Source: Desulfosporosinus orientis DSM 765
GTDB lineage: Bacteria; Bacillota; Desulfitobacteriia; Desulfitobacteriales; Desulfitobacteriaceae
Assembly (NCBI RefSeq): GCF_000235605.1
Contig: NC_016584.1
Coordinates: 3,888,001-3,952,000, forward strand
Length of the DNA stretch: 64,000 bases
Direction of reading: 5' to 3'
Below the pieces are notes generated by a model. That model was not told the DNA's origin, did no database searches, and saw nothing but the letters and a program-made list of their open reading frames with translations. Below, piece after piece: positions 43,836 through 51,592 of the stretch; position 1 is the stretch's first letter; the number at the start of each line of letters is the position of its first letter. Both the position numbers and the translations under genes were made by a program.

Positions 43836-43998
43836 CAGATCACTCCGATTCTACTTGTTGAAAATTCCTAATTAGGGAGCACCAAAAACATGCTGCTATC
43901 TAGTTCTACATAAATAGCAAGTCTACTTTGACAATTATACATTTTGCTTTAATTGTAACTCAAAGTATAACAGAAATTTGTCGCATTAAATTGCATTC

Positions 43999-44229
43999 TT
44001 GATAGAACCTTTAAAACTAAAAAAGTCTTCCCCCAGCTGGACGACCTTTTTTACGAATGGCTCTACCCTTATTTCGATTATCCGTCGGCGAGTTAATGTT
44101 GCTGAGATCTGTGAACGAGAAGCCAATTTGTTCGCTGCCAATTTGCTTATTGATAACTATGGCTTTTTAGACTGTGTCAGCATGAAGCACAGCTCAGCAC
44201 AAATTGCCTCAGCGTTTGAATACCCATGA
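43999..44229 (+). pseudogene. possible ImmA/IrrE metallopeptidase fragment
   Basis: A 76-codon frame whose central part CEREANLFAANLLID matches the conserved E-x-x-AN-x-FAA-x-LL segment that follows the zinc site in ImmA/IrrE-type proteins. The HExxH motif itself is absent and the N-terminal part shows no resemblance, so this looks like a remnant. The flanks (43836-43998 and 44230-44396) show nothing else. Confidence 0.42.
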
Positions 44230-44396
44230 AGAGGTTGCTATCATAAAAGGAATCATTCTGAATAGGTAAGGTTATAATCTCAACATACCGTATCTGCCGA
44301 GTTCGACGTATTTGGGAAAGAAATAAGAGATGCGGAAAGGATGGTTTCGTCAAGATGCAGTTTTAATTTAGTTGGGCTCGAACTACCATCAGGGTT

Positions 44397-46052
44397 TTAA
44401 TAGCACACAACAGGAGTATAGACATCAATGTTATTAAATACTGCCTGAGCTACGTTGTAGGGCATATTGATGCAGCCATGTGAACCATTGATCATATAGA
44501 TATTTCCTCCAAAGGCACTCCTCCAATTAGCATCGTGTAACCCTATCCCTCCATTAAAGGGCATCCAATAGCTAACAGGCACGGCGTAATCATCTCCCCT
44601 TAAGATCGCATTCCTTTGCTTATATTTCAACCGGTAAACCCCTTTCGGGGTAGAATGACCGGCACTCACATTGCCTGAAACTACACTTCCCTCAACGATC
44701 AGCGAACCATTTTTATAAAACCATACATGCTGCTTAGACAAGTCTATTTCTACATAGGTATTTCCAATATCATTATTTTCATTAGGAAGGACAAAGGCTT
44801 TCTGACTATAGGTCGGTTCCTTCGTAATCGTTTGACCTCGTTTAACTGCTAATATTAAATCTTCTGTTTCCCTCGCTGTGTCAATGGCCCAGCCATAATC
44901 GCCACCGCCTACAGCAACCGTAGTTCCGGATGATGTTATAAAACTTCGTGTTTTACCCACAGTACTGTGCGTTTTTGATAGTTCATTAATATATTCTTTG
45001 ACCTTATTCTCATCCAATTGAACTTCATAGTTCTCGTCCAATGTTAGCCATTGATTAATAATCGAGCCATCCAAAGATGCCCTACCCTCTCCAAATGTGT
45101 AGGTGATCTTTGCTGAAGCATATTTGTTAAGAAGTTCTTTATTTTTGGCAACTTCCTCCGATTGACAGGTATACTTTGGCCTGATATAAGCTCCGGAAGA
45201 TTCTAAGTCTAATTCTGATAGCCCCATATGTATAGCCTTAGCTACTTGGGAAAATAATACATCCTTATTCACCTTGTTCCCAAGGACCTCATTTACGATC
45301 ACATAACCCTTATCCGTATACAGAAAGCTTGGGTTTTTAGGTTCTACAACATGGCTTGAATCAAAACAAGTCAGTCGGTCGATTCGATCCTTTAGGAATT
45401 TATCGTCAAAAGAAAGTTCGATTGTTTTTTGGGATTTCTTCGAGTTAAAAATAGCTGCAACCCAATTAAACGGATTCTGGCCTTCCTTAAAATATCGGAT
45501 TTCATCCTCTAAATTAAACGCTAAACCGACTTCAGCGGCTTTTATACGTTCACTTTTGCCATCTCGCTCTTTCAGGTTTAATGTATAATCCTGAAGCTGA
45601 GACCTTAATGTCGATATCGCTGCGGCAACAGTTTTTCCTGAGACATCGATATTATTGATCTTTGAGCCTAAATAAAAATGGTTCATAAAATAAATCGTCA
45701 TTCCAAAATAGACAAGAAACAAAACACCTAGGAAAATGACCGTTGTTACGACCTTTTTATGCTTAAATAAGGGTTTAAAATGTATTTTCAGTACCTCGAA
45801 CTTTGATTCCTTGGCCTTCGCTTCCTTTTGGTTTTCCTGTATTCCTTCCTCGATTTTATCTTTTGTCTCTTCGTATGTCTTCTCTTTCAGTTCCCCCTTT
45901 AATTCCTCCAACACTTTTTTGCATTCTTCTTTTGTTCCCTCTTCTATTGACTTTTCCATCACCTTTCGAAATTCTTCGTCCGTATCCTCCACCCCTTTTA
46001 AAACAGAGTATTTTACTTTAGATACTATGGACAGCTTTGAATTAACCTTCAT
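44397..46052 (-). CDS. L,D-transpeptidase (YkuD) with peptidoglycan-binding-4 domains
   Basis: A 551-residue cell-wall enzyme. A long charged, coiled-coil cytoplasmic stretch (residues 1-95, rich in Glu/Lys) precedes one membrane helix (VTTVIFLGVLFLVYFGMTIYF). The extracellular part contains putative PG_binding_4-like repeats and a C-terminal YkuD domain with VEIDLSKQHVWFYKNG, catalytic-site His in GIGLHDANW and the SHGCINMP motif with the catalytic cysteine. It forms 3-3 or 1-3 peptidoglycan crosslinks in relatives. The long N-terminal coiled coil inside the cell is unusual and could bind a partner. Confidence 0.92.
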   Translation of the reverse strand: MKVNSKLSIVSKVKYSVLKGVEDTDEEFRKVMEKSIEEGTKEECKKVLEELKGELKEKTYEETKDKIEEGIQENQKEAKAKESKFEVLKIHFKPLFKHKKVVTTVIFLGVLFLVYFGMTIYFMNHFYLGSKINNIDVSGKTVAAAISTLRSQLQDYTLNLKERDGKSERIKAAEVGLAFNLEDEIRYFKEGQNPFNWVAAIFNSKKSQKTIELSFDDKFLKDRIDRLTCFDSSHVVEPKNPSFLYTDKGYVIVNEVLGNKVNKDVLFSQVAKAIHMGLSELDLESSGAYIRPKYTCQSEEVAKNKELLNKYASAKITYTFGEGRASLDGSIINQWLTLDENYEVQLDENKVKEYINELSKTHSTVGKTRSFITSSGTTVAVGGGDYGWAIDTARETEDLILAVKRGQTITKEPTYSQKAFVLPNENNDIGNTYVEIDLSKQHVWFYKNGSLIVEGSVVSGNVSAGHSTPKGVYRLKYKQRNAILRGDDYAVPVSYWMPFNGGIGLHDANWRSAFGGNIYMINGSHGCINMPYNVAQAVFNNIDVYTPVVCY

Positions 46053-46559
46053 TTATTCTATGAATGGACATTCTCAGTTTAAGACTACGTTTTGCTATTA
46101 AATTAACATCACATAAAATTAACCCTCAGAATCTTTTAGCCCTGTGACAGGGACAAACTTCGATTAAAAAATTAAAGCCAGGAAATCCCATGGCTACTTC
46201 ACTTTTAGTATCCGGTAGTAATCATCACCTCTGGCCTTCACTGGTGGATGTTGAGATACGTACAGGAATCGCTTTGATCCCTGCAAATCCCCAATATCCC
46301 ATTCACCGCTTGATGCACTTGTTCTTTTTTAATAAAAGATTAACCGCCCAGATTTAACCAGGCGGCTCTTCCATACCTATATAATTGGTAACCCAATTTA
46401 TATGTATTGTTATGACGATTCATAAACAACCACAACTAGCATTACGTAATAAGTAACAAATTTCCTATTTCTTATCTTCCAAAACACCAGGCCCAGAATG
46501 ATTGGCAATAACAACTTAATTACCAATAATCCTGCAGGGCTTTTATTGATTATCAACTG
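46053..46559. other. intergenic region with weak hairpins
   Basis: No gene recognised. Two minor hairpins are visible: AGCCA/TGGCT at about 46165-46196 with a T-run on the minus strand, and CCGCC/GGCGG at about 46344-46366. Neither is clearly linked to a gene. Confidence 0.4.
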
Positions 46560-46594
46560 CATCACGGGATTTGCCGTTTAACAATCCTGTGATG
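46560..46594 (-). terminator. hairpin after lipoprotein gene
   Basis: CATCAC and GGATT pair with AATCC and GTGATG across one mismatch, 36 bases past the lipoprotein stop. T-run weak. Confidence 0.42.
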
Positions 46595-46630
46595 AGCAAA
46601 TACTCACGGTTAATTTTTCTATTGACAATA

Positions 46631-47251
46631 TTAATCAAATGGGACAATTAATTGGACGGTTTTTATTCCAGCATCGGCAGGCACTTCCCTTTTACTGGAA
46701 AAATCGCCTTCCTTATCATATTCCCATCTGAGAGTCATATTCGTATCCACCGTTTCTCCGGAGCTTTTCTTCTCCTTGTACAAAAATGCGTCGAAAATAT
46801 TCTGTCCCATATGCATGTCATAAGCATGTTTAAAATTCTTTTCACAATAATCAAAAGCCTTTTGAGCAGGTTCTCCAACTTTGAAGTCATAATTAAAGAC
46901 ATATTTGTCCGAAGCTATTGTTATGACGTCCGGAGTTTTGCCTTCCGGCAGCTTTTCTGTATCATAAAAGAAGTCAAATGTAATGCCCTCGTATTTCAGG
47001 GAGGAACAATATGTAAAATAACCGTTATCTTGCTCGGTTTCAAAGGTGTAGCCCTCCCCAAGCTTATTTATGATTTCGTCCTTGGTCATAAGAGCCGACA
47101 GCACAATTTGAGAGGCTGCCATTTCCTCCTTGATCTCAGCCCTCAGCTCTTCTTCTGTTTTTTGACTTGCCGTCTGCTTGCCGGATGAACATCCTGCCAG
47201 CATTGTGAATGCCAATACTACGACTAATAAAGCACTAAATATTCTTTTCAT
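46631..47251 (-). CDS. lipoprotein of unknown function
   Basis: A 206-residue secreted lipoprotein: signal peptide MKRIFSALLVVVLAFTMLAG with lipobox LAGC at Cys21, then a polar linker and a mixed alpha/beta domain with no recognised family. Part KDEIINKLGEGYTFETEQDN resembles the BLIP/SmpA-type tandem used in small lipoproteins. It lies beside the DUF3592 gene at 47380 but with a separate ribosome site; the same strand and an 128-base gap leave cotranscription open. Confidence 0.78.
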   Translation of the reverse strand: MKRIFSALLVVVLAFTMLAGCSSGKQTASQKTEEELRAEIKEEMAASQIVLSALMTKDEIINKLGEGYTFETEQDNGYFTYCSSLKYEGITFDFFYDTEKLPEGKTPDVITIASDKYVFNYDFKVGEPAQKAFDYCEKNFKHAYDMHMGQNIFDAFLYKEKKSSGETVDTNMTLRWEYDKEGDFSSKREVPADAGIKTVQLIVPFD

Positions 47252-47379
47252 AGCATCCTCCTTGGTTAACTATAATTTTCATTTCGAACACCATTAGGTA
47301 TTTAAAGTTTGTCATCGTTTGTCATCATCTTTACTGTGAAATATTTCGCTTTCACATTGACAACAACATCATAAATGCT

Positions 47380-47793
47380 CTATCCACCATTAATCACGGT
47401 AATGATGCCAACTGCCAGCATTAAGATGCCTGTAACAATCATCCCATATAAAATACGCATTCTGGATTTATCACCTTTTACAATAAAAAAATCTGGTTTT
47501 TCTCTGCTGTATACGATATCGATTTCTGTGCCAACAGCATATTTTTTATTGGTTGAACCTTCTTGCTCACGTGCATGAATCACTTGGCCATCCGGAAGGC
47601 AATATTCAACCGCCATTGTGTACATAGTCCTGATGTGACTTGCCGAAGGATCTATATAGTTATAATAGTTTACTACCGTTGCATGGGTCGTTACAGGATC
47701 TTTAAATAATCTCTTTTCACGCTTCAATAAAAGCAAACCCAGAACCATTATAATCAGTCCGATAGCTGAAAAGATCAATAAATCATTCATCAC
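47380..47793 (-). CDS. DUF3592 membrane protein
   Basis: A 137-residue protein with N-terminal helix (LIFSAIGLIIMVLGLLLL), a beta-rich extracytoplasmic middle (THATVVNYYNYIDPSA, TMAVEYCLPDGQVI, DIVYSREKPDFFIV) and a C-terminal helix. This is the usual DUF3592 layout. Function unknown. It starts at ATG 47793. An ATCACCC palindrome lies about 150 bases upstream and in the correct orientation to control it, as for the surface-protein genes at 48249 and 50488. Confidence 0.83.
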   Translation of the reverse strand: MMNDLLIFSAIGLIIMVLGLLLLKREKRLFKDPVTTHATVVNYYNYIDPSASHIRTMYTMAVEYCLPDGQVIHAREQEGSTNKKYAVGTEIDIVYSREKPDFFIVKGDKSRMRILYGMIVTGILMLAVGIITVINGG

Positions 47794-47938
47794 ATACCCC
47801 TTTTTCCAGTGAAGTCTAATTCAATAATACTTTTTAATCATGAAAAATCGATGCAATCAAGAATAAGACCGTCACTTTTCATGTTGCTTTCACTCCTTTA
47901 TCTTTTTTATAAATCATATCGCTCTGCTTAATGGATGA

Positions 47939-47959
47939 AAATCACCCAGCGGGTGATTT
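47939..47959 (-). promoter_or_regulatory. ATCACCC palindrome, copy 1
   Basis: Perfect 9-bp arms AAATCACCC and GGGTGATTT separated by AGC. Upstream of the DUF3592 gene; a TATGAT box lies on the minus strand 22 bases past it. One of four related copies in this region. Confidence 0.7.
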
Positions 47960-48113
47960 ATCAACAGATTCACTATCTCCTCATTCGTCTTTTACGGTGT
48001 TGTTCAATCATGGGAAGATGAAACGGGCATAATTCATTATGCTGATACACAAACACACTTGGTCAAAATCTCTGGCCACTATAAGAAATTACACATAAAT
48101 TTTTTCCCTAAGA

Positions 48114-48152
48114 TATCACCCGTTGGGTGATAGTATACATGTTTCTTATAAT
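48114..48152 (+). promoter_or_regulatory. ATCACCC palindrome, copy 2, with -10 box
   Basis: Perfect 8-bp arms TATCACCC and GGGTGATA separated by GTT (48114-48132), followed 14 bases on by TATAAT (48147-48152). The -35 position would fall inside the palindrome, the placement of an activator that contacts RNA polymerase directly. The gene starts at 48249 after an untranslated leader of about 90 bases. Confidence 0.75.
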
Positions 48153-48248
48153 ATATTATCAAAATGTCATGAAATGATCACATTCATGACATACAACGCG
48201 TAATGGCTGATTTTAGATTTAAATCAGCTTACAAAGGAGGTTTAATTT

Positions 48249-48941
48249 ATGAACAAACGGTTCTACATACGGTTCGTGGCCTTGCTGATGGTATTTGTTT
48301 GTACAGTTATTTTGATGCCGGTTACCACAACCGCGGGAACTGACGGCAATGCGACACTTGTAAAGAGCTACAACAAGGATGGAAAATTCTCCATGGTCAT
48401 CGATTTGACCACTCCGGACAATGGATTCGCAACTTTTGAAATTTTTTTAACAGATGCAAATGGTAACGTATATACACGTTGGAATAACATATCATCGAGC
48501 TACACCTCCGGTACCAGACAGTATACATTTTCAAGAAGTTATGCCAATACGCCTGAAGGTCAGTACAAAATGAACGTAGTAGCCACGAATGCATATGGAA
48601 ATTCAAAGAACTTCTCTTGGGTAGTGAATCACAAGAAAACTATCATTATAGCTTTCAAAGATACTTACAAAGTCAAAAACGCGGACGGCACCTACAGTCA
48701 GCAATTCAACTTCACGTCTGTCAACGGGAAGGGCAAGACGTTTCACGTTGAACTCTATACGAACGACGGAAAATTCATTAAATCGTTCAGCTATACAGCT
48801 TCATCTGATAACAGTAACTGGTGGGCTAAATGGAATTATTACCCGGATAAGGGTGTTAAAATGAAGAGCGGCAGCTACATACTCAAGTATTGGGTAGATG
48901 GCGGAAATCCAAAGCAAACAACCATCACGATATCTATATAA
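48249..48941 (+). CDS. secreted beta-sandwich-like protein
   Basis: A 230-residue secreted protein. Signal peptide to about residue 30 (hydrophobic ALLMVFVCTVILMPV, then TTTAG). The mature part is Thr/Asn/Tyr/aromatic-rich with two roughly 95-residue units that look like Ig-like or similar beta-sandwich repeats (each with a YTFSRSYANTPEGQYKM or FSYTASSDNSNWWAKW region). No anchor, no catalytic motif. AAGGAGGT precedes the ATG. It precedes the Big2 protein by 14 bases in one operon under the palindrome at 48114. Family not recognised. Confidence 0.75.
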   Translation: MNKRFYIRFVALLMVFVCTVILMPVTTTAGTDGNATLVKSYNKDGKFSMVIDLTTPDNGFATFEIFLTDANGNVYTRWNNISSSYTSGTRQYTFSRSYANTPEGQYKMNVVATNAYGNSKNFSWVVNHKKTIIIAFKDTYKVKNADGTYSQQFNFTSVNGKGKTFHVELYTNDGKFIKSFSYTASSDNSNWWAKWNYYPDKGVKMKSGSYILKYWVDGGNPKQTTITISI

Positions 48942-48955
48942 AGGAGACGAACGCA

Positions 48956-50404
48956 ATGTGGATTGATAAAACACATAATATTAAAGGAAATCAAACTGCT
49001 GGTTTTTCGTTCATAACGGTATGTCTCCGGGGGCTTGCCGCCCTACTCATGACCTTCCTTCTGTGTCTGACGGGATACTTACCCGTACAGGCCGCTTCGC
49101 CGGATGACTGGTATGGGGTGAGCGGCACCTTCAACCAGAAGGACGGAAACCAGTACAACAGCGGAAAGCTGCAGCTGTTGCCTCTGGATAATGGGGGTGT
49201 ACTGTTTGAACTCGATGTAATGCAAGGCAGTGAAGCTGAAGATATGACCACAGACTTCCGTTTATCGGGCACTTTCCATGTGGAAGAAAACGGAACCGGC
49301 ACCTGTGAAGAAGAAACGGAAAGCGGCTTGGTTTCACTGCGGTTTGTTCTTGATGGAGATACAGTCACAGTCACACAAACCGGCACTCTCCCCGTTCCAG
49401 TCGAGGGAATCTACATCTGGCTGGAAAAGTCTCTTGAGGTTACACCGGAATCGGCGGGAGAACTGCTTGAAGGCCTCGCGACAGCGGCGACCAGCCTGAA
49501 TCACAATAACGGGGAATACCGGCTGGAAATGTCCGATACGGAAGTAGACGGCTGGTTTTATGATATGAAGGCTGTTTTTGCAGACACCGGCGTACTAATC
49601 GGGGAATTCCTGATTGCCAACGACCTCAGCGCTGTTTATCGCATTGATACTGAAACACCCATCCTCATTTATGGTTCCGCTGATTCCATGATGAAAGCGG
49701 CCCATGATATGGTATTGGAGAAAGGCGAAGAACCCCTTACCGTTGCCGGATCAGAAACCGATATCGGAGATGGTTTAGTCTATTCCATACCATTGGTGAC
49801 TGCGACGCCTTCCCGCTCTGCTCTGCCTGTCGGGGAAACGGCGAAGGTGGTATCCGTAACGCCGGGAAATGTTCCGGCAATGATCACATGCACATCCGAG
49901 AATCCTGAAGTCGCCTCCGTGGATGCAGATGGTGTTATTACCGGTATTTCGCCCGGAACGGCAACTATCACCGGAACACTCTCCGTGGACGGCTCAGAAA
50001 AAGCCTTTTCTTTTGATATCAATGTCTGGGTCAAATCCATTCAGGGTCTGGATATCAAGACCAATTTCCAGGTCGGAGAGACCTTTAAGATGAACGCTCA
50101 GCCAATCGGAGTGTCAGATCCAATCAATTGGAGTGTTTCCAACACCGATTTGGCAGAGATTGATGCGTCAACCGGGGTATTTACCGGAAAGAAAGAGGGA
50201 CAATTGACGTTGATTGCTCAATCCGGCGACTTGAAACAAGAATGGGATGTCAAGGTTGGATCTGCTTCTGCATCCTCTGATGTTGGTGCGAAAGCGACTA
50301 GTAATTCCGGTTTCCTTCTGGCATCAATTGTCGGTTCCTTGCTTGTAATAGGTGTTGTGGCATTGGTTTTGATAAAACAAAAGCAGAAACATCACAATCC
50401 ATAA
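48956..50404 (+). CDS. membrane-anchored surface protein with Ig-like (Big2) domain
   Basis: A 482-residue protein; ATG 48956 follows AAGGAG. Signal peptide with hydrophobic LAALLMTFLLCLTGYL and cleavage near VQAAS; N-terminal 250 residues of unassigned beta-rich sequence; then Ig-like bacterial group 2 repeats (ENPEVASVDADGVITGISPG and NTDLAEIDASTGVFTGKKEG) at about 300-450; C-terminal membrane helix (FLLASIVGSLLVIGVVALVLI) and a basic tail. It is exposed on the surface. The longer open frame starting at 48890 lies within the upstream gene and is rejected. Confidence 0.85.
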   Translation: MWIDKTHNIKGNQTAGFSFITVCLRGLAALLMTFLLCLTGYLPVQAASPDDWYGVSGTFNQKDGNQYNSGKLQLLPLDNGGVLFELDVMQGSEAEDMTTDFRLSGTFHVEENGTGTCEEETESGLVSLRFVLDGDTVTVTQTGTLPVPVEGIYIWLEKSLEVTPESAGELLEGLATAATSLNHNNGEYRLEMSDTEVDGWFYDMKAVFADTGVLIGEFLIANDLSAVYRIDTETPILIYGSADSMMKAAHDMVLEKGEEPLTVAGSETDIGDGLVYSIPLVTATPSRSALPVGETAKVVSVTPGNVPAMITCTSENPEVASVDADGVITGISPGTATITGTLSVDGSEKAFSFDINVWVKSIQGLDIKTNFQVGETFKMNAQPIGVSDPINWSVSNTDLAEIDASTGVFTGKKEGQLTLIAQSGDLKQEWDVKVGSASASSDVGAKATSNSGFLLASIVGSLLVIGVVALVLIKQKQKHHNP

Positions 50405-50415
50405 AGATTGTTAGG

Positions 50416-50451
50416 ATCACCTGATGGGTGATGTTTCAAGGAAATTATAAT
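50416..50451 (+). promoter_or_regulatory. ATCACCC palindrome, copy 3, with -10 box
   Basis: ATCACCT and GGGTGAT around GAT (one mismatch), 50416-50432, followed 13 bases on by TATAAT (50446-50451). It lies in the gap between the surface-protein gene and the lipoprotein gene at 50488, giving that gene its own promoter. Confidence 0.68.
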
Positions 50452-50487
50452 GAATAAACGAAAAATATTAGCTGGGAGATAGTGAAA

Positions 50488-51405
50488 ATGAACTTACCTA
50501 AAAAGCTGATGATATTTATGGGCATCTTCATAATGTGTCTGGAATTGACGGGATGTTCAGTAAAGAATGTTGCAGAGAAGCAACAATCACAAAATCTGGA
50601 AACGCAAACGTCCAAGCCACTGGAATCGCAAACACCCGAACCGCAAGCGCCTACTGATAAGGCAACGATGAACCCTGACGGTCCTACCAGATTACTGCCC
50701 CCGTATTCATACGAAACAGAATCCAGGAATTGGAATGTTAAGGGGATCACCGTTAAATATCCCATGTTCGTCAATACCAGTACTCTGGAACCCAGTCTTG
50801 AGGAAAAAGCTGATCAAGCCAATGATCTGATTATGAATGATATGGAAAACCTGATCGAGACCATTCAAAGCAATGTTGATGATGAAACGCTCACTATCGA
50901 CGGTATATATGAGTATTCTCAAATCTCACCGATAGTCCTGAGCATCCGCTATGAAATAGACTACTATGCAGAATCGTTAGCTCATCCCGTCAGTCTCTAC
51001 CATACGCTAACCATCTCTTTGGACAAAGATTCCGTCATTCCTCTTTCTGATTTATTTGTCATAGACAAAACCTTTGTTGAAGACTATAAATCCAATTGGA
51101 TGTATGCACCCTCCAGAGATTTAGACCTTGAAGCAGCCGGCGTTAATATCAAGGAAGAAATAGCAAATCAATATTCCAACGAGGATCTCATAAGGCTGTT
51201 TTCCCAAGCAGATGCGCAATACTATTTGACAGATCAGGGCCTTATTTTAAGTATCGAAGTCCCCCATGCCCTGGGCGATCATTTAGAAAAGGCCATGAAG
51301 TATGAATTCCTGGAGGAAAACATGAAAAGGGACCATCCTCTTTGGGCCAATTATATGTTCTTGAAGGGAGATACTTTAGAAGGAACCCTGGACAACAATG
51401 AATGA
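50488..51405 (+). CDS. DUF3298-type lipoprotein
   Basis: A 305-residue lipoprotein with signal peptide and lipobox LTGC near residue 21, a Gln/Pro/Thr-rich linker, and a C-terminal DUF3298/RsiV-like domain: YEIDYYAESLAHPVS, TLTISLDKDSVIPLSDLF and YYLTDQGLILSIEVPHALG. RsiV-type domains bind lysozyme or similar ligands in anti-sigma factors, but no membrane helix or anti-sigma region is present here. ATG 50488 chosen over a GTG two codons earlier, which is too close to the ribosome site. Terminator follows at 51431. Confidence 0.82.
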   Translation: MNLPKKLMIFMGIFIMCLELTGCSVKNVAEKQQSQNLETQTSKPLESQTPEPQAPTDKATMNPDGPTRLLPPYSYETESRNWNVKGITVKYPMFVNTSTLEPSLEEKADQANDLIMNDMENLIETIQSNVDDETLTIDGIYEYSQISPIVLSIRYEIDYYAESLAHPVSLYHTLTISLDKDSVIPLSDLFVIDKTFVEDYKSNWMYAPSRDLDLEAAGVNIKEEIANQYSNEDLIRLFSQADAQYYLTDQGLILSIEVPHALGDHLEKAMKYEFLEENMKRDHPLWANYMFLKGDTLEGTLDNNE

Positions 51406-51430
51406 CAATTGAATCTATACAGGCTAATGA

Positions 51431-51476
51431 AAGGGGCTTGCTCTGAAGTCAGTAATGATTTCAAAGCAAGCCCCTT
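51431..51476 (+). terminator. terminator of lipoprotein gene
   Basis: AAGGGGCTTGCT pairs with AGCAAGCCCCTT (inner bulges), followed by TTTTTA, 25 bases after the stop. Confidence 0.85.
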
Positions 51477-51592
51477 TTTACTTAGAGGAGTTATACCCCG
51501 TATTTTCAAATATTTGACACAAAAGCGTTACTTTTTTAGGCAAGATAATGTAAAATATTAACCAATCAGCCCTCTTGTTCGGAGGTTGCAGC

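Noticed and set aside
44340-44396. tRNA-like GTTGGGCTCGAACTACCATC text
   Set aside because: No cloverleaf could be folded, and the anticodon arm and T-loop are missing.
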